In this document: piece by piece, positions 1-5,907 of the stretch
Numbering within the stretch: the first letter of the stretch is position 1
How the letters are laid out: each line of letters begins with the position of its first letter
From: an uncultured Pseudorhodobacter sp.
GTDB taxonomy: Bacteria > Pseudomonadota > Alphaproteobacteria > Rhodobacterales > Rhodobacteraceae
DNA: 7,689 nt
Direction of reading: 5' to 3'
Assembly (NCBI GenBank): GCA_937910975.1
Contig: CALEMZ010000477.1
Coordinates: forward strand, 1 to 7,689
The notes under the pieces: model-generated
Seen by the model: only the letters and a program-made list of their open reading frames with translations
Database searches by the model: none
Told to the model about the DNA's origin: nothing
Position numbers and translations under genes: made by a program

Positions 1-1
1 G

Positions 2-751
2 TTCCTTGCCCGTTTGATCGAATTGGAGATGATCGACCGTGGCCCAGCGGTCACCAGCGGGGCCGAACAAACAACATTTCCCGACGATCTTGTTCATGAC
101 GCGGTACTCCGTATCACCGCCGAGGAAGTGAAGTCCTACTTGGATCGCGCAAGCATTGTGCAGCGTCTGGTCAGTCTTCGCCGGGAAGCGCGGGCCAAGT
201 TGCATTCGGTCCCCGCACTGGTCAATCATCTGCTGGCTCCAGATCCGATCCTAACGCGGTTCTACTCGACTCGCGCGCGGTTTGAAGGTGGGCTGAGCCC
301 CTCGCTAGAGTGGTCTGATTTGGACCGCAGAAACTTGCGCGATGACGCGCGCGTTGCATGGCAATTCATCGAGAAATACACGCACCCGGAAACAGGGCTC
401 TGCGCAGGAACTGCCCAAGACGGGCCAACCATCCGTATCAATCGCGATGCAACCATGTGGGATGTCGCAAGCCAGATGTTTGGCATTCAATCTGCGGTCA
501 TCTTGGGACTCATAGAAAAGGAGGATGGTCAGGCGCGCGTTGAACGCTTGCTGCGTCACCTGCCCACGGTGAACGTGGGTGGCACGAAGCTTCCGGCAGC
601 GATCATCTCGTCTTCGACCGGACGCGCCCAAAGTCACGACTTCGATGTTTGTGATACCGGACGATTCCTGATTGCCTTGTCATCAATGGTCAAAGCAGGT
701 TTGGCGCAGGCTGATGCCTGTACTATCGCGTTTGAGCGTTATTGTTGGTAA
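2..751 (+). CDS. DUF3131 domain protein, 5'-partial, possibly truncated at the C-terminus
   Basis: The frame is already open at the window edge, so the true start lies upstream. The TTG at 14 and ATG at 29 have no well-placed Shine-Dalgarno sequence. Numbering from the TTG, residues 110-130 (R-D-D-A-R-V-A-W then PETGLC) and 147-165 (TMWDVASQMFGIQSAVILG) resemble the start of a DUF3131 (PF11329, glucoamylase-like) domain. The family's D-x-GRxLxAL block is present at 214-222 (DTGRFLIAL). These matches are from memory of the family. The protein stops at ...AFERYCW, about where the family shows its conserved R-W and normally continues, so the C-terminal part of the domain seems to be missing. The biochemical role of DUF3131 is not established. 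No signal peptide can be judged because the N-terminus is absent. It converges with the - strand material at 836-1199. Confidence 0.72.
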   Translation, partial: FLARLIELEMIDRGPAVTSGAEQTTFPDDLVHDAVLRITAEEVKSYLDRASIVQRLVSLRREARAKLHSVPALVNHLLAPDPILTRFYSTRARFEGGLSPSLEWSDLDRRNLRDDARVAWQFIEKYTHPETGLCAGTAQDGPTIRINRDATMWDVASQMFGIQSAVILGLIEKEDGQARVERLLRHLPTVNVGGTKLPAAIISSSTGRAQSHDFDVCDTGRFLIALSSMVKAGLAQADACTIAFERYCW

Positions 752-835
752 AGACGCACATAACGGTTGGCTTTCCTGCACGCATCTGATTTTTCAAACA
801 ATCCCGCATCAGGCAGATTTTCGCTTACTTTCCTG

Positions 836-1199
836 TCAATTCTGTGACTTTTCTGAATCTATTCGGTGCAACCTTCCTTGATCGCAGACAAGATCGGCCT
901 TGTCGGCGTGTGAGCGCTGCCAAGCATGGGCGGGACTGTGCCGTGAGATAAGATTTCTCAGTAATGGGCGGTAATAACCGTCCATCGACTCCTTCGGATC
1001 GAATATGTTGATCTGCACATTAATGTGCTAGCCAAACTGTCTCATGAGTGCTGACGTCAGACAGCCCCAACCCGCCAATATCAGCCATTCCCCACTTATC
1101 CCAGCAAACGGCGGCTGTGGTCCCTTTTGCGTTGGCATGGCCAAACGTTGTGAACACACACACCAAGGCCAACAGGCGCCTGCCCCGGGATATTTTCAA
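836..1199 (-). pseudogene. Putative small secreted protein gene broken by a frameshift
   Basis: Two adjacent - strand frames read as one protein if a single frame change occurs between 1020 and 1030. The first frame can start at a TTG (1199-1197) overlapping the TGA stop of the DUF3445 gene. It opens with a typical signal peptide (KISRGRR, a hydrophobic core LLALVCVFTTFG, then HANA before KG). It continues through CWDKWGMADIGGLGL and THETVWLAH to a TAA at 1022-1020. The second frame opens after a TAG at 1030-1028, begins HINVQINIFDPKESM and ends at a TGA at 838-836. Joined, it would be roughly 120 residues with sensible composition in both halves. No family is recognised. Alternatives are a genuine 59-residue secreted peptide (1020-1199), a sequencing indel, or chance open frames. 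The start codon is uncertain because no clear Shine-Dalgarno is seen. Confidence 0.33.
883..1028. repeat. Cluster of short inverted repeats in a region without an intact gene
   Basis: Four dyads lie close together. Positions 883-908 hold GACAAG/CTTGTC around a 6-nt loop, extended by CGC/GCG across one mismatch. Positions 944-960 hold TGAGA/TCTCA. Positions 964-985 hold a 9-bp stem (ATGGGCGGT, loop AATA, ACCGTCCAT) with one G-T wobble, which favours folding of the + strand RNA. Positions 1015-1028 are a perfect 14-bp palindrome (GCACATTAATGTGC) sitting where the two - strand frames at 836-1199 meet. None is followed by a T tract on either strand, so they are not obvious terminators. They may be chance structures in decayed coding sequence. 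Apart from these and the broken frame, nothing else is seen between 752 and 1195. Confidence 0.35.
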
Positions 1200-1981
1200 C
1201 CAGATGAATGGGCGGCTTGGAGTGATTGGCGCGCATCCAGAGTAATATCTGCCAAGCGCATCAGGTAGGTGTGGATGGTGAAAAAGACCGCGCCGGATTG
1301 CGGCAACCGCCCGAGGCATTGGCGTTCGGCGCGCAGGTACTGGGGTTCAGCGTCGATACGAGGCGCGGCTTCGGTCCGCGGGTGGAAGAGGTTCGGACTG
1401 GCGTAGAGGTTGTGGTTCATCCGCCAGAGGGGCTGGTCAGGGCGGATGGCATCAAGCAGGCGCTGCACGCGTTTGGTGACATTCGCATCATAGCTCGGTA
1501 CGGGCGTATGGATCGCGGACATCGGCTTTGTGAGTTTCTCGGCAAGGGTCCATGAGGCGGGGAAGCATAGGATCGCACCTGTCAGCAGGTGCTCGCCGTG
1601 CGGGCCGGGGGTAAGGAGGCATATATCCTCTTGTACCAGACGGCCCAGAGTCAGGAGCGGCGCATCAGGGGCGAGTGTTATGGTTTGACCGTCGGGGCGG
1701 GTTGCGTGGCTGGGGGTGATGCTAAACCCAGGCGTCTGGCGCAGCTTGGCCAGCGTTTTAGCATAGAGTTCCGCCGCAGCCTCCTGCGCCTCTGGCAAGA
1801 GCGCGTGGACAGGGGCCAGCGCTGCGATCAAACGGTCGCGCTCGGCCATTTGGGCGGCGTAGGTTTCGGTGGTTTGGGTGATCCATGTGTCATCTTCCAC
1901 CGGCAGGATGCCCGGCAGGCGGGCGAGGCGCGGGTCCATCCACGGCAGGGCGGGGAGTGTGCTGTTCAATATCGCTTTCAT
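1196..1981 (-). CDS. DUF3445 / heme-dependent oxidative N-demethylase alpha-subunit family protein
   Basis: The 261-residue protein carries the characteristic blocks of PF11927 (DUF3445). These are VQEDICLL at 116-123, CFPASWTLAEKL at 139-150 followed by AIHTPVPSYD at 156-165, PLWRMNHNLY at 184-193, and RAERQCLGRLPQSGAVFFTIHTY at 217-239. The family is named for the alpha subunit of a heme-dependent N-demethylase that oxidises dimethylamine. Most members are uncharacterised, so the substrate here is unknown. There is no signal peptide or membrane segment, so it should be cytoplasmic. The ATG at 1981 is the only good start: the frame has a stop at 2026-2024 and no other start codon between. 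No clear Shine-Dalgarno precedes it. It is divergent from dddP. A role linked to methylated osmolytes or amines is inferred only from that placement. Confidence 0.9.
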   Translation of the reverse strand: MKAILNSTLPALPWMDPRLARLPGILPVEDDTWITQTTETYAAQMAERDRLIAALAPVHALLPEAQEAAAELYAKTLAKLRQTPGFSITPSHATRPDGQTITLAPDAPLLTLGRLVQEDICLLTPGPHGEHLLTGAILCFPASWTLAEKLTKPMSAIHTPVPSYDANVTKRVQRLLDAIRPDQPLWRMNHNLYASPNLFHPRTEAAPRIDAEPQYLRAERQCLGRLPQSGAVFFTIHTYLMRLADITLDARQSLQAAHSSG

Positions 1982-2107
1982 GGTTTGGATTTTGCGACGG
2001 GCAGTGCGGAAATACCAGACTGATTACGACATCGCGCAGTCGGGAATGGGCAAGACCCCCTGCCCTGCTTAGTCCCAGAATCTCATAACATTCTGAGGGG
2101 ATCTGCC
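1982..2107. promoter_or_regulatory. Divergent control region between the DUF3445 gene and dddP
   Basis: This 126-bp space must hold the 5' signals of both divergent genes. It contains a 6-bp dyad CAGAAT-N8-ATTCTG (2076-2095) whose last base is the first base of the dddP Shine-Dalgarno (GAGGGG, 2095-2100, 7 nt before the ATG). It also contains a weaker GGGCA/TGCCC hairpin (2048-2065). A protein on the dyad, or the RNA hairpin itself, could affect dddP expression. A TTGCGA at 1992-1997 could be a -35 box for dddP, but no convincing -10 follows, so I do not place a promoter. Confidence 0.4.
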
Positions 2108-3448
2108 ATGGACCAACCCTATTCCGCACGTCGCAAGATTGACCCTACGCGCGGAGATCGCCTCGGTGATGGTTCCCCCAATGACAATGACCGGGTGGAG
2201 ATTGGGCCGACGCAACTGGCTTACGGCGAATGGGAGGCGGCAGGTTTGGTGTTGCCCGATCTGGATGCGATGCGGGCTTATCGGTTGGCGCGGCTGGTCA
2301 AGGGAGTGAACGAGCGCGGCTATGGCGGGGTGCTGATGTTTGACCCGCTCAACATCCGCTATGCCACCGACAGCACCAATATGCAGCTGTGGAACACGCA
2401 TAACGCTTTTCGCGCCTGTTTGGTATGTGCCGATGGCTATATGTTGGTTTGGGATTATAAACAGGCAAAATTTCTTAGTAAATTTAATCAGTTGGTTCGT
2501 GAGCAGCGCACGGGAGCGGATTTGTTTTACTTTGACCGGGGCGATCAGTTGGGGGTGGCGGCGAGCCGATTTGCCTCGGAGGTACGTGATGTGATTGCCG
2601 AACATGGGGGCGGCAATATGCAGCTTGGCGTGGATAAAGTGATGCTGCACGGGCTGCGTGCGTTGGAGGCCTCGGGGTTTGAGGTAATCCCCGGTGAGGA
2701 ATTGACCGAAAAGGCCCGCGCGATCAAATGCAAGGATGAGATTTTGGCAATGCGCTGTGCGTCACATGCCTGTGAAGCGGCGATGGTCGAGATGGAGCGG
2801 GCTGCGCGCGCGGGTGTGCCGGGGGGGCGCATGTCAGAGAATGACATCTGGGCGGTGTTGCATGCCGAGAACATCCGGCGGGGGGGGGAGTGGATTGAGA
2901 CGCGACTGCTGACCTCAGGGCCTCGCACCAACCCTTGGTTTCAGGAATGTGGGCCGCGCATCGTGCAAAACAATGAAATCGTGGCCTTTGATACTGACCT
3001 GATCGGCGCTTACGGAATCTGCGTGGATATTTCCCGCACATGGTGGATTGGGGATGCCAAGCCGCGCCAAGATATGGTTGAGGCGATGAAGCTGGGCATA
3101 GAGCATATAGCTCAAAATATGGCGATGCTGAAGCCCGGTGTGACGATCCCGGAACTGTCGGCGCGCAGCTTTGTCTTGCCGGAAAAATATCAGGCGCAGA
3201 AATATGGCTGCATGATGCATGGGGTGGGCTTGTGCGATGAATGGCCGCTGGTTGCCTATCCTGATGCCGCCGTGGAGGGCGCGTTTGATTATGCGTTGGA
3301 GCCGGGGATGTGTCTGTGCGTAGAAGCCTTGATTTCACCTGAGGGTGGTGATTTCTCGATCAAGCTTGAGGATCAGGTTCTTATCACCGAAACAGGTTAT
3401 GAAAATCTGACGAAATACCCGTTTGACGCAGCATTGATGGGGCATTGA
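2108..3448 (+). CDS. dddP: DMSP lyase DddP (M24 creatinase/aminopeptidase fold)
   Basis: DddP cleaves the algal osmolyte dimethylsulfoniopropionate into dimethyl sulfide and acrylate. It belongs to the M24 metallopeptidase superfamily, but as a C-S lyase. This 446-residue protein has the usual family length. It carries all the residues reported for the Ruegeria lacuscaerulensis enzyme at the same numbers: metal ligands D295 and D297 (FDTD), D307 (CVDISRTWW), H371 (MMHGVGLCD), E406 (CVEAL) and E421 (KLEDQ), plus the proposed catalytic D377. The N-terminal creatinase-like domain covers about residues 1-200. The conserved GDGSPNDNDRVEIGPTQL segment is at 20-37. The start is well supported by GAGGGG 7 nt upstream. 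No signal peptide is present, so it is cytoplasmic. It is divergent from a DUF3445 gene, with purB 174 bp downstream. No acrylate-utilisation gene or DMSP transporter lies in the window. Two G homopolymers (7 and 8) occur inside the gene. Confidence 0.97.
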   Translation: MDQPYSARRKIDPTRGDRLGDGSPNDNDRVEIGPTQLAYGEWEAAGLVLPDLDAMRAYRLARLVKGVNERGYGGVLMFDPLNIRYATDSTNMQLWNTHNAFRACLVCADGYMLVWDYKQAKFLSKFNQLVREQRTGADLFYFDRGDQLGVAASRFASEVRDVIAEHGGGNMQLGVDKVMLHGLRALEASGFEVIPGEELTEKARAIKCKDEILAMRCASHACEAAMVEMERAARAGVPGGRMSENDIWAVLHAENIRRGGEWIETRLLTSGPRTNPWFQECGPRIVQNNEIVAFDTDLIGAYGICVDISRTWWIGDAKPRQDMVEAMKLGIEHIAQNMAMLKPGVTIPELSARSFVLPEKYQAQKYGCMMHGVGLCDEWPLVAYPDAAVEGAFDYALEPGMCLCVEALISPEGGDFSIKLEDQVLITETGYENLTKYPFDAALMGH

Positions 3449-3453
3449 TGGGG
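3432..3453. repeat. Tandem 11-bp duplication spanning the dddP stop codon
   Basis: CATTGATGGGG occurs twice head to tail (3432-3442, 3443-3453). The dddP TGA is at 3446-3448 in the second copy. With one copy the frame would continue for 19 codons past the repeat to the TAG now at 3511-3513. Confidence 0.9.
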
Positions 3454-3500
3454 CGGGCTACCCTCGGATATCGGGAAATCTGCGGCGCACTGCCTCAATG

Positions 3501-3522
3501 GTGGTCGCCCTAGGCGGCCCAC
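3501..3522 (+). terminator. Possible weak terminator hairpin after dddP
   Basis: GTGG plus TCGCC pairs with GGCGG plus CCAC around a CTA loop, with one bulged base and one T-G wobble. A run of five T follows only about 12 nt later (3535-3539), after GCTCCCTTGCCC. The geometry is poor for an intrinsic terminator, so this may only be a stabilising hairpin. The 174-bp gap before purB otherwise shows only the purB Shine-Dalgarno. Confidence 0.27.
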
Positions 3523-3622
3523 GCTCCCTTGCCCTTTTTGCCCTGCCGGACTAAGGGAAAGCGCGCCCATCAAGCAAGTTATTGGCTGCCCGCATTCGCC
3601 ACAACCCGAAAGGCCCTGCCGC

Positions 3623-4927
3623 ATGATCCCTCGTTATTCCCGCCCTGATATGGTTGCCATCTGGTCGCCGGAAACCAAATTCAAGATCTGGTTTGAAATT
3701 GAGGCCCATGCCTGTGACGCGCAGGCTGCGATTGGCGTGATCCCCAAAGCCAATGCAGAGGCCGTATGGAAGGCCCGCGATGTGACCTTTGACGTGGCGC
3801 GGATTGATGAGATCGAGGCCGTGACCAAGCATGATGTTATCGCCTTTCTGACCCATCTGGCCGAGCATATTGGCGCCGATGACGCGCGCTTTGTGCATCA
3901 GGGCATGACCAGTTCGGATGTGTTGGACACCACGCTGAACGTGCAGCTCGTGCGGGCGACGGATTTGTTGCTGGTGGGGATGGACCGGGTGCTTGCCGCG
4001 CTGAAATCCCGTGCGATGGAGCATAAGGACACCGTGCGCATTGGCCGCTCCCACGGCATTCACGCGGAACCCACGACGATGGGCCTGACCTTCGCGCGGT
4101 TTTATGCGGAAATGGAACGGGGCCACGCGCGGCTCGTGGCGGCACGCGCCGAGGTGGCAACCGGTGCGGTTTCGGGCGCGGTTGGGACATTCGCCAATAT
4201 CGACCCCTCGGTCGAAGAGCATGTCTGCAAGATGATGGGCCTTTCGCCCGAGCCCATTTCGACGCAGGTGATTCCCCGCGACCGCCATGCGATGTTCTTT
4301 GCGACGCTGGGGGTGATTGGCTCCTCCATCGAGAATATCGCGACCGAAATCCGCCATATGCAGCGCACCGAAGTGCTGGAGGCGGAGGAATTCTTCTCAC
4401 CGGGCCAGAAAGGCTCCAGTGCGATGCCGCACAAGCGCAACCCTGTGCTGAGCGAAAACCTGACCGGCTTGGCGCGGCTTGTGCGCATGTCGGTGGTGCC
4501 CGCGATGGAAAATGTAACCTTGTGGCATGAGCGCGACATCTCGCATTCGAGCGTTGAACGCGCAATTGGGCCTGACACAACGATCACGCTGGATTTTGCG
4601 CTGCACCGCCTTGCGGGGCTGGTGGAAAAGCTGGTGATTTATCCCGAAAACATGCTGGCCAATATGAACAAATTCCGCGGCCTAGTGATGAGCCAGCGCG
4701 TGCTTTTGGCACTGACGCAGGCGGGCGTATCACGCGAAGACAGCTACCGTTTGGTGCAGCGCAACGCGATGAAGGTTTGGGAAAAGGGTGCCGATTTCAA
4801 AACCGAATTGCTGGCCGATGCGGAAGTGACCGCTGCCCTGACCCCGGCCGAGATCGAGGAAAAGTTTGATCTTGGCTATCACACCAAACACGTCGATACG
4901 ATTTTCCGCCGGGTTTTTGGCGCCTGA
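3623..4927 (+). CDS. purB: Adenylosuccinate lyase PurB
   Basis: PurB catalyses two fumarate-releasing steps of purine synthesis: SAICAR to AICAR, and adenylosuccinate to AMP. The 434-residue length matches bacterial enzymes of the B. subtilis type. The fumarase/aspartase superfamily signature GSSAMPHKRNP is at 264-274, and its flexible loop supplies the catalytic serine. Other active-site blocks are TKHDV at 68-72, HQGMTSSDV at 92-100 and GRSHGIHAEPTT at 141-152, where H144 aligns with the proposed general acid. A Shine-Dalgarno AAAGG (3609-3613) lies 9 nt before the ATG. The enzyme is a cytoplasmic homotetramer. The gene stands alone: it is 174 bp after dddP and is closed by a strong terminator 53 bp downstream, so it is probably transcribed apart from the genes that follow. 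No odd features were noted. Confidence 0.97.
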   Translation: MIPRYSRPDMVAIWSPETKFKIWFEIEAHACDAQAAIGVIPKANAEAVWKARDVTFDVARIDEIEAVTKHDVIAFLTHLAEHIGADDARFVHQGMTSSDVLDTTLNVQLVRATDLLLVGMDRVLAALKSRAMEHKDTVRIGRSHGIHAEPTTMGLTFARFYAEMERGHARLVAARAEVATGAVSGAVGTFANIDPSVEEHVCKMMGLSPEPISTQVIPRDRHAMFFATLGVIGSSIENIATEIRHMQRTEVLEAEEFFSPGQKGSSAMPHKRNPVLSENLTGLARLVRMSVVPAMENVTLWHERDISHSSVERAIGPDTTITLDFALHRLAGLVEKLVIYPENMLANMNKFRGLVMSQRVLLALTQAGVSREDSYRLVQRNAMKVWEKGADFKTELLADAEVTAALTPAEIEEKFDLGYHTKHVDTIFRRVFGA

Positions 4928-4979
4928 AGCGCAGCTGCTTCGGACGCAGTGGCAAGCACTTCACGCTGGGTTGATAACG

Positions 4980-5016
4980 AGGGCAAGCTGATTTTCGGCT
5001 TGCCCTTTTGGTTTTT
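4980..5016 (+). terminator. Intrinsic terminator after purB
   Basis: A perfect 8-bp stem GGGCAAGC/GCTTGCCC (extendable by an A-T pair) encloses a 9-nt loop and is followed by TTTTGGTTTTT. This is a typical rho-independent terminator. It separates purB from the exported TPR gene that starts at 5053. Confidence 0.88.
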
Positions 5017-5052
5017 GTGCTACCCTCCTTGCAAGAGCAAGGAACCCGGCCC

Positions 5053-5586
5053 ATGCGTATTTTTGTCCCGCTTCTGATTTGCGCCCTGCCATTCGCCGCC
5101 TTTGCCGTAGGCAGCGATGACACGGAACCGCCCACCCCCACCCAGACGACCACCGCCTGCGCCAATGGGCAGATTTTCGATGCCGAGGCGCAGAAATGCA
5201 AAAACCCGCAAGATGCCAGTCTTGGCGATGATATGCGTTTTCGCGCGGTCCGCGAATTGGCCTATGCCGGGCGCTACCCGGAAGCACTGGCCACCCTTGC
5301 CGCTATGGAGGAGGGTGAGACCGACAGGGTACTGACGTATCTGGGCTTTGTTACCCGAAAATCCGGCGATATGGCGGGAGGCATGGCCTTTTACGCCCGC
5401 GCGCTGGAGGTGAACCCCGATAACATCCTTACCCGCTCTTATCTGGGGCAAGCGCTCGTGGAACAGGGTGATATTGCCGCCGCCGCGCGCCAATTGGATG
5501 AAATCCGCGCGCGCGGAGGTGCTGGCACATGGGCCGAAGCCGCGCTCGCACATGCCGTTGGCACGGGACAGACACTGAATTACTAA
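5053..5586 (+). CDS. Exported tetratricopeptide-repeat protein with an N-terminal two-cysteine motif
   Basis: The ATG at 5053 is chosen because it gives a clean signal peptide (MRIFVPLLICALPFAAFA, likely cleaved near residue 18) and has AAGGA 9 nt upstream. A TTG at 5008 would add 15 residues encoded inside the terminator tail. The 177-residue product is then a mature protein exposed to the periplasm. A linker rich in T and P (21-34) leads to C36-A-N-G-Q-I-F-D-A-E-A-Q-K-C49, which is almost repeated in the next gene's product. Three TPR-like helical pairs follow, at about 61-90, 93-126 (with YARALEVNPDN) and 127-157 (YLGQALVEQGD). TPRs usually bind proteins or peptides; no partner is evident. 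The small secreted protein gene begins 45 bp downstream, probably in the same transcript. No specific family name is recognised. Confidence 0.87.
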   Translation: MRIFVPLLICALPFAAFAVGSDDTEPPTPTQTTTACANGQIFDAEAQKCKNPQDASLGDDMRFRAVRELAYAGRYPEALATLAAMEEGETDRVLTYLGFVTRKSGDMAGGMAFYARALEVNPDNILTRSYLGQALVEQGDIAAAARQLDEIRARGGAGTWAEAALAHAVGTGQTLNY

Positions 5587-5631
5587 GTACTACCCCGGCC
5601 CGTTATGGGCCTGATCTAGAAAGGAAGACCG

Positions 5632-5793
5632 ATGAATACCAAAGCCGTTCTTGCCGTTCTCGTCTTGGCTTTCCTGCCCGGCCTCGCGATGGCGGCCTGC
5701 TCCTCCGACGAACACGCCCAATCGACGATGAGTTGCGCCGATGGCAAAGTGTTTGATGCCGATGCCAAGGCCTGCGTACCCGTTTCCGGCTAA
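5632..5793 (+). CDS. 53-residue exported cysteine-motif protein (possible lipoprotein)
   Basis: A short ORF with a good Shine-Dalgarno (AAGGA at 5621-5625, 6 nt before the ATG). Residues 1-22 form a signal peptide (MNTK, hydrophobic AVLAVLVLAFLPGLAMA). MAAC at 20-23 resembles a weak lipobox, so the product is either a lipoprotein anchored at C23 or a soluble secreted peptide cleaved after AMA. The mature part has C35-A-D-G-K-V-F-D-A-D-A-K-A-C48. This has the same cysteine spacing as the motif in the upstream TPR protein, with 8 of 14 positions identical. The C-x-x-G-x-x-F-D-x(5)-C pattern recalls one half of a chitin-binding type-2 (peritrophin-like) module, but it is too short to assign. Function is unknown. 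It probably forms an operon with the TPR gene. Confidence 0.8.
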   Translation: MNTKAVLAVLVLAFLPGLAMAACSSDEHAQSTMSCADGKVFDADAKACVPVSG

Positions 5794-5878
5794 TGCCCTA
5801 ACTGCATAAAATTGCAGCGATTGTTCGGGCGTTTGGCCAGGCTTATGTAAGCCCGTGTTAACCCTGACCTGACAGCTT

Positions 5879-5904
5879 GCCCCCAGTGAAGAATTCATGG
5901 GGGC
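5879..5904 (+). promoter_or_regulatory. Stem-loop directly upstream of the FliG-like start codon
   Basis: GCCCCCA (5879-5885) pairs perfectly with TGGGGGC (5898-5904). After one bulged G, TGAA pairs with TTCA around a GAA loop, giving 11 bp in all. The stem ends 3 nt before the ATG at 5908 and contains the only G-rich stretch that could act as a Shine-Dalgarno. The RNA would therefore tend to hide the ribosome site. A T tract of only three bases follows, so it is unlikely to be a terminator. Confidence 0.5.
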
Positions 5905-5907
5905 TTT

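Noticed and set aside
305..637. - strand open frame within the DUF3131 gene
   Set aside because: The + strand frame carries family motifs over the same bases; this frame has none.
1226..2023. + strand open frames opposite the DUF3445 gene
   Set aside because: The - strand protein has several PF11927 blocks. The + strand products are Gly/Arg-rich without motifs.
2724..3338. Long - strand open frame antisense to dddP
   Set aside because: It is opposite a gene with complete catalytic residues, and its product is Arg/Pro/Ser-rich with no recognisable motif.
3529..3557. Possible purB promoter, TTGCCC with 17-nt spacing to TAAGGG
   Set aside because: The -10 half matches the consensus at only its first two bases, which is not better than chance.
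3551..4580. Long - strand open frames antisense to purB
   Set aside because: They are complementary to a highly conserved gene. Their His/Arg-rich composition is typical of shadow frames in GC-rich DNA.
5008..5052. TTG at 5008 as the start of the TPR protein
   Set aside because: It lies within the T-rich tail of the purB terminator and would place 15 residues before a clean signal peptide. The ATG at 5053 has a good Shine-Dalgarno.
5597..5611. GGCCC/GGGCC hairpin between the TPR gene and the small exported protein gene
   Set aside because: The stem is only 5 bp with no T tract. It is not a terminator and probably not significant.
5821..5849. Possible promoter for the FliG-like gene, TTGTTC with 17-nt spacing to TATGTA
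   Set aside because: Only half of each box matches the sigma-70 consensus. The sequence also forms a GGCTT/AAGCC hairpin, so the signal is ambiguous.
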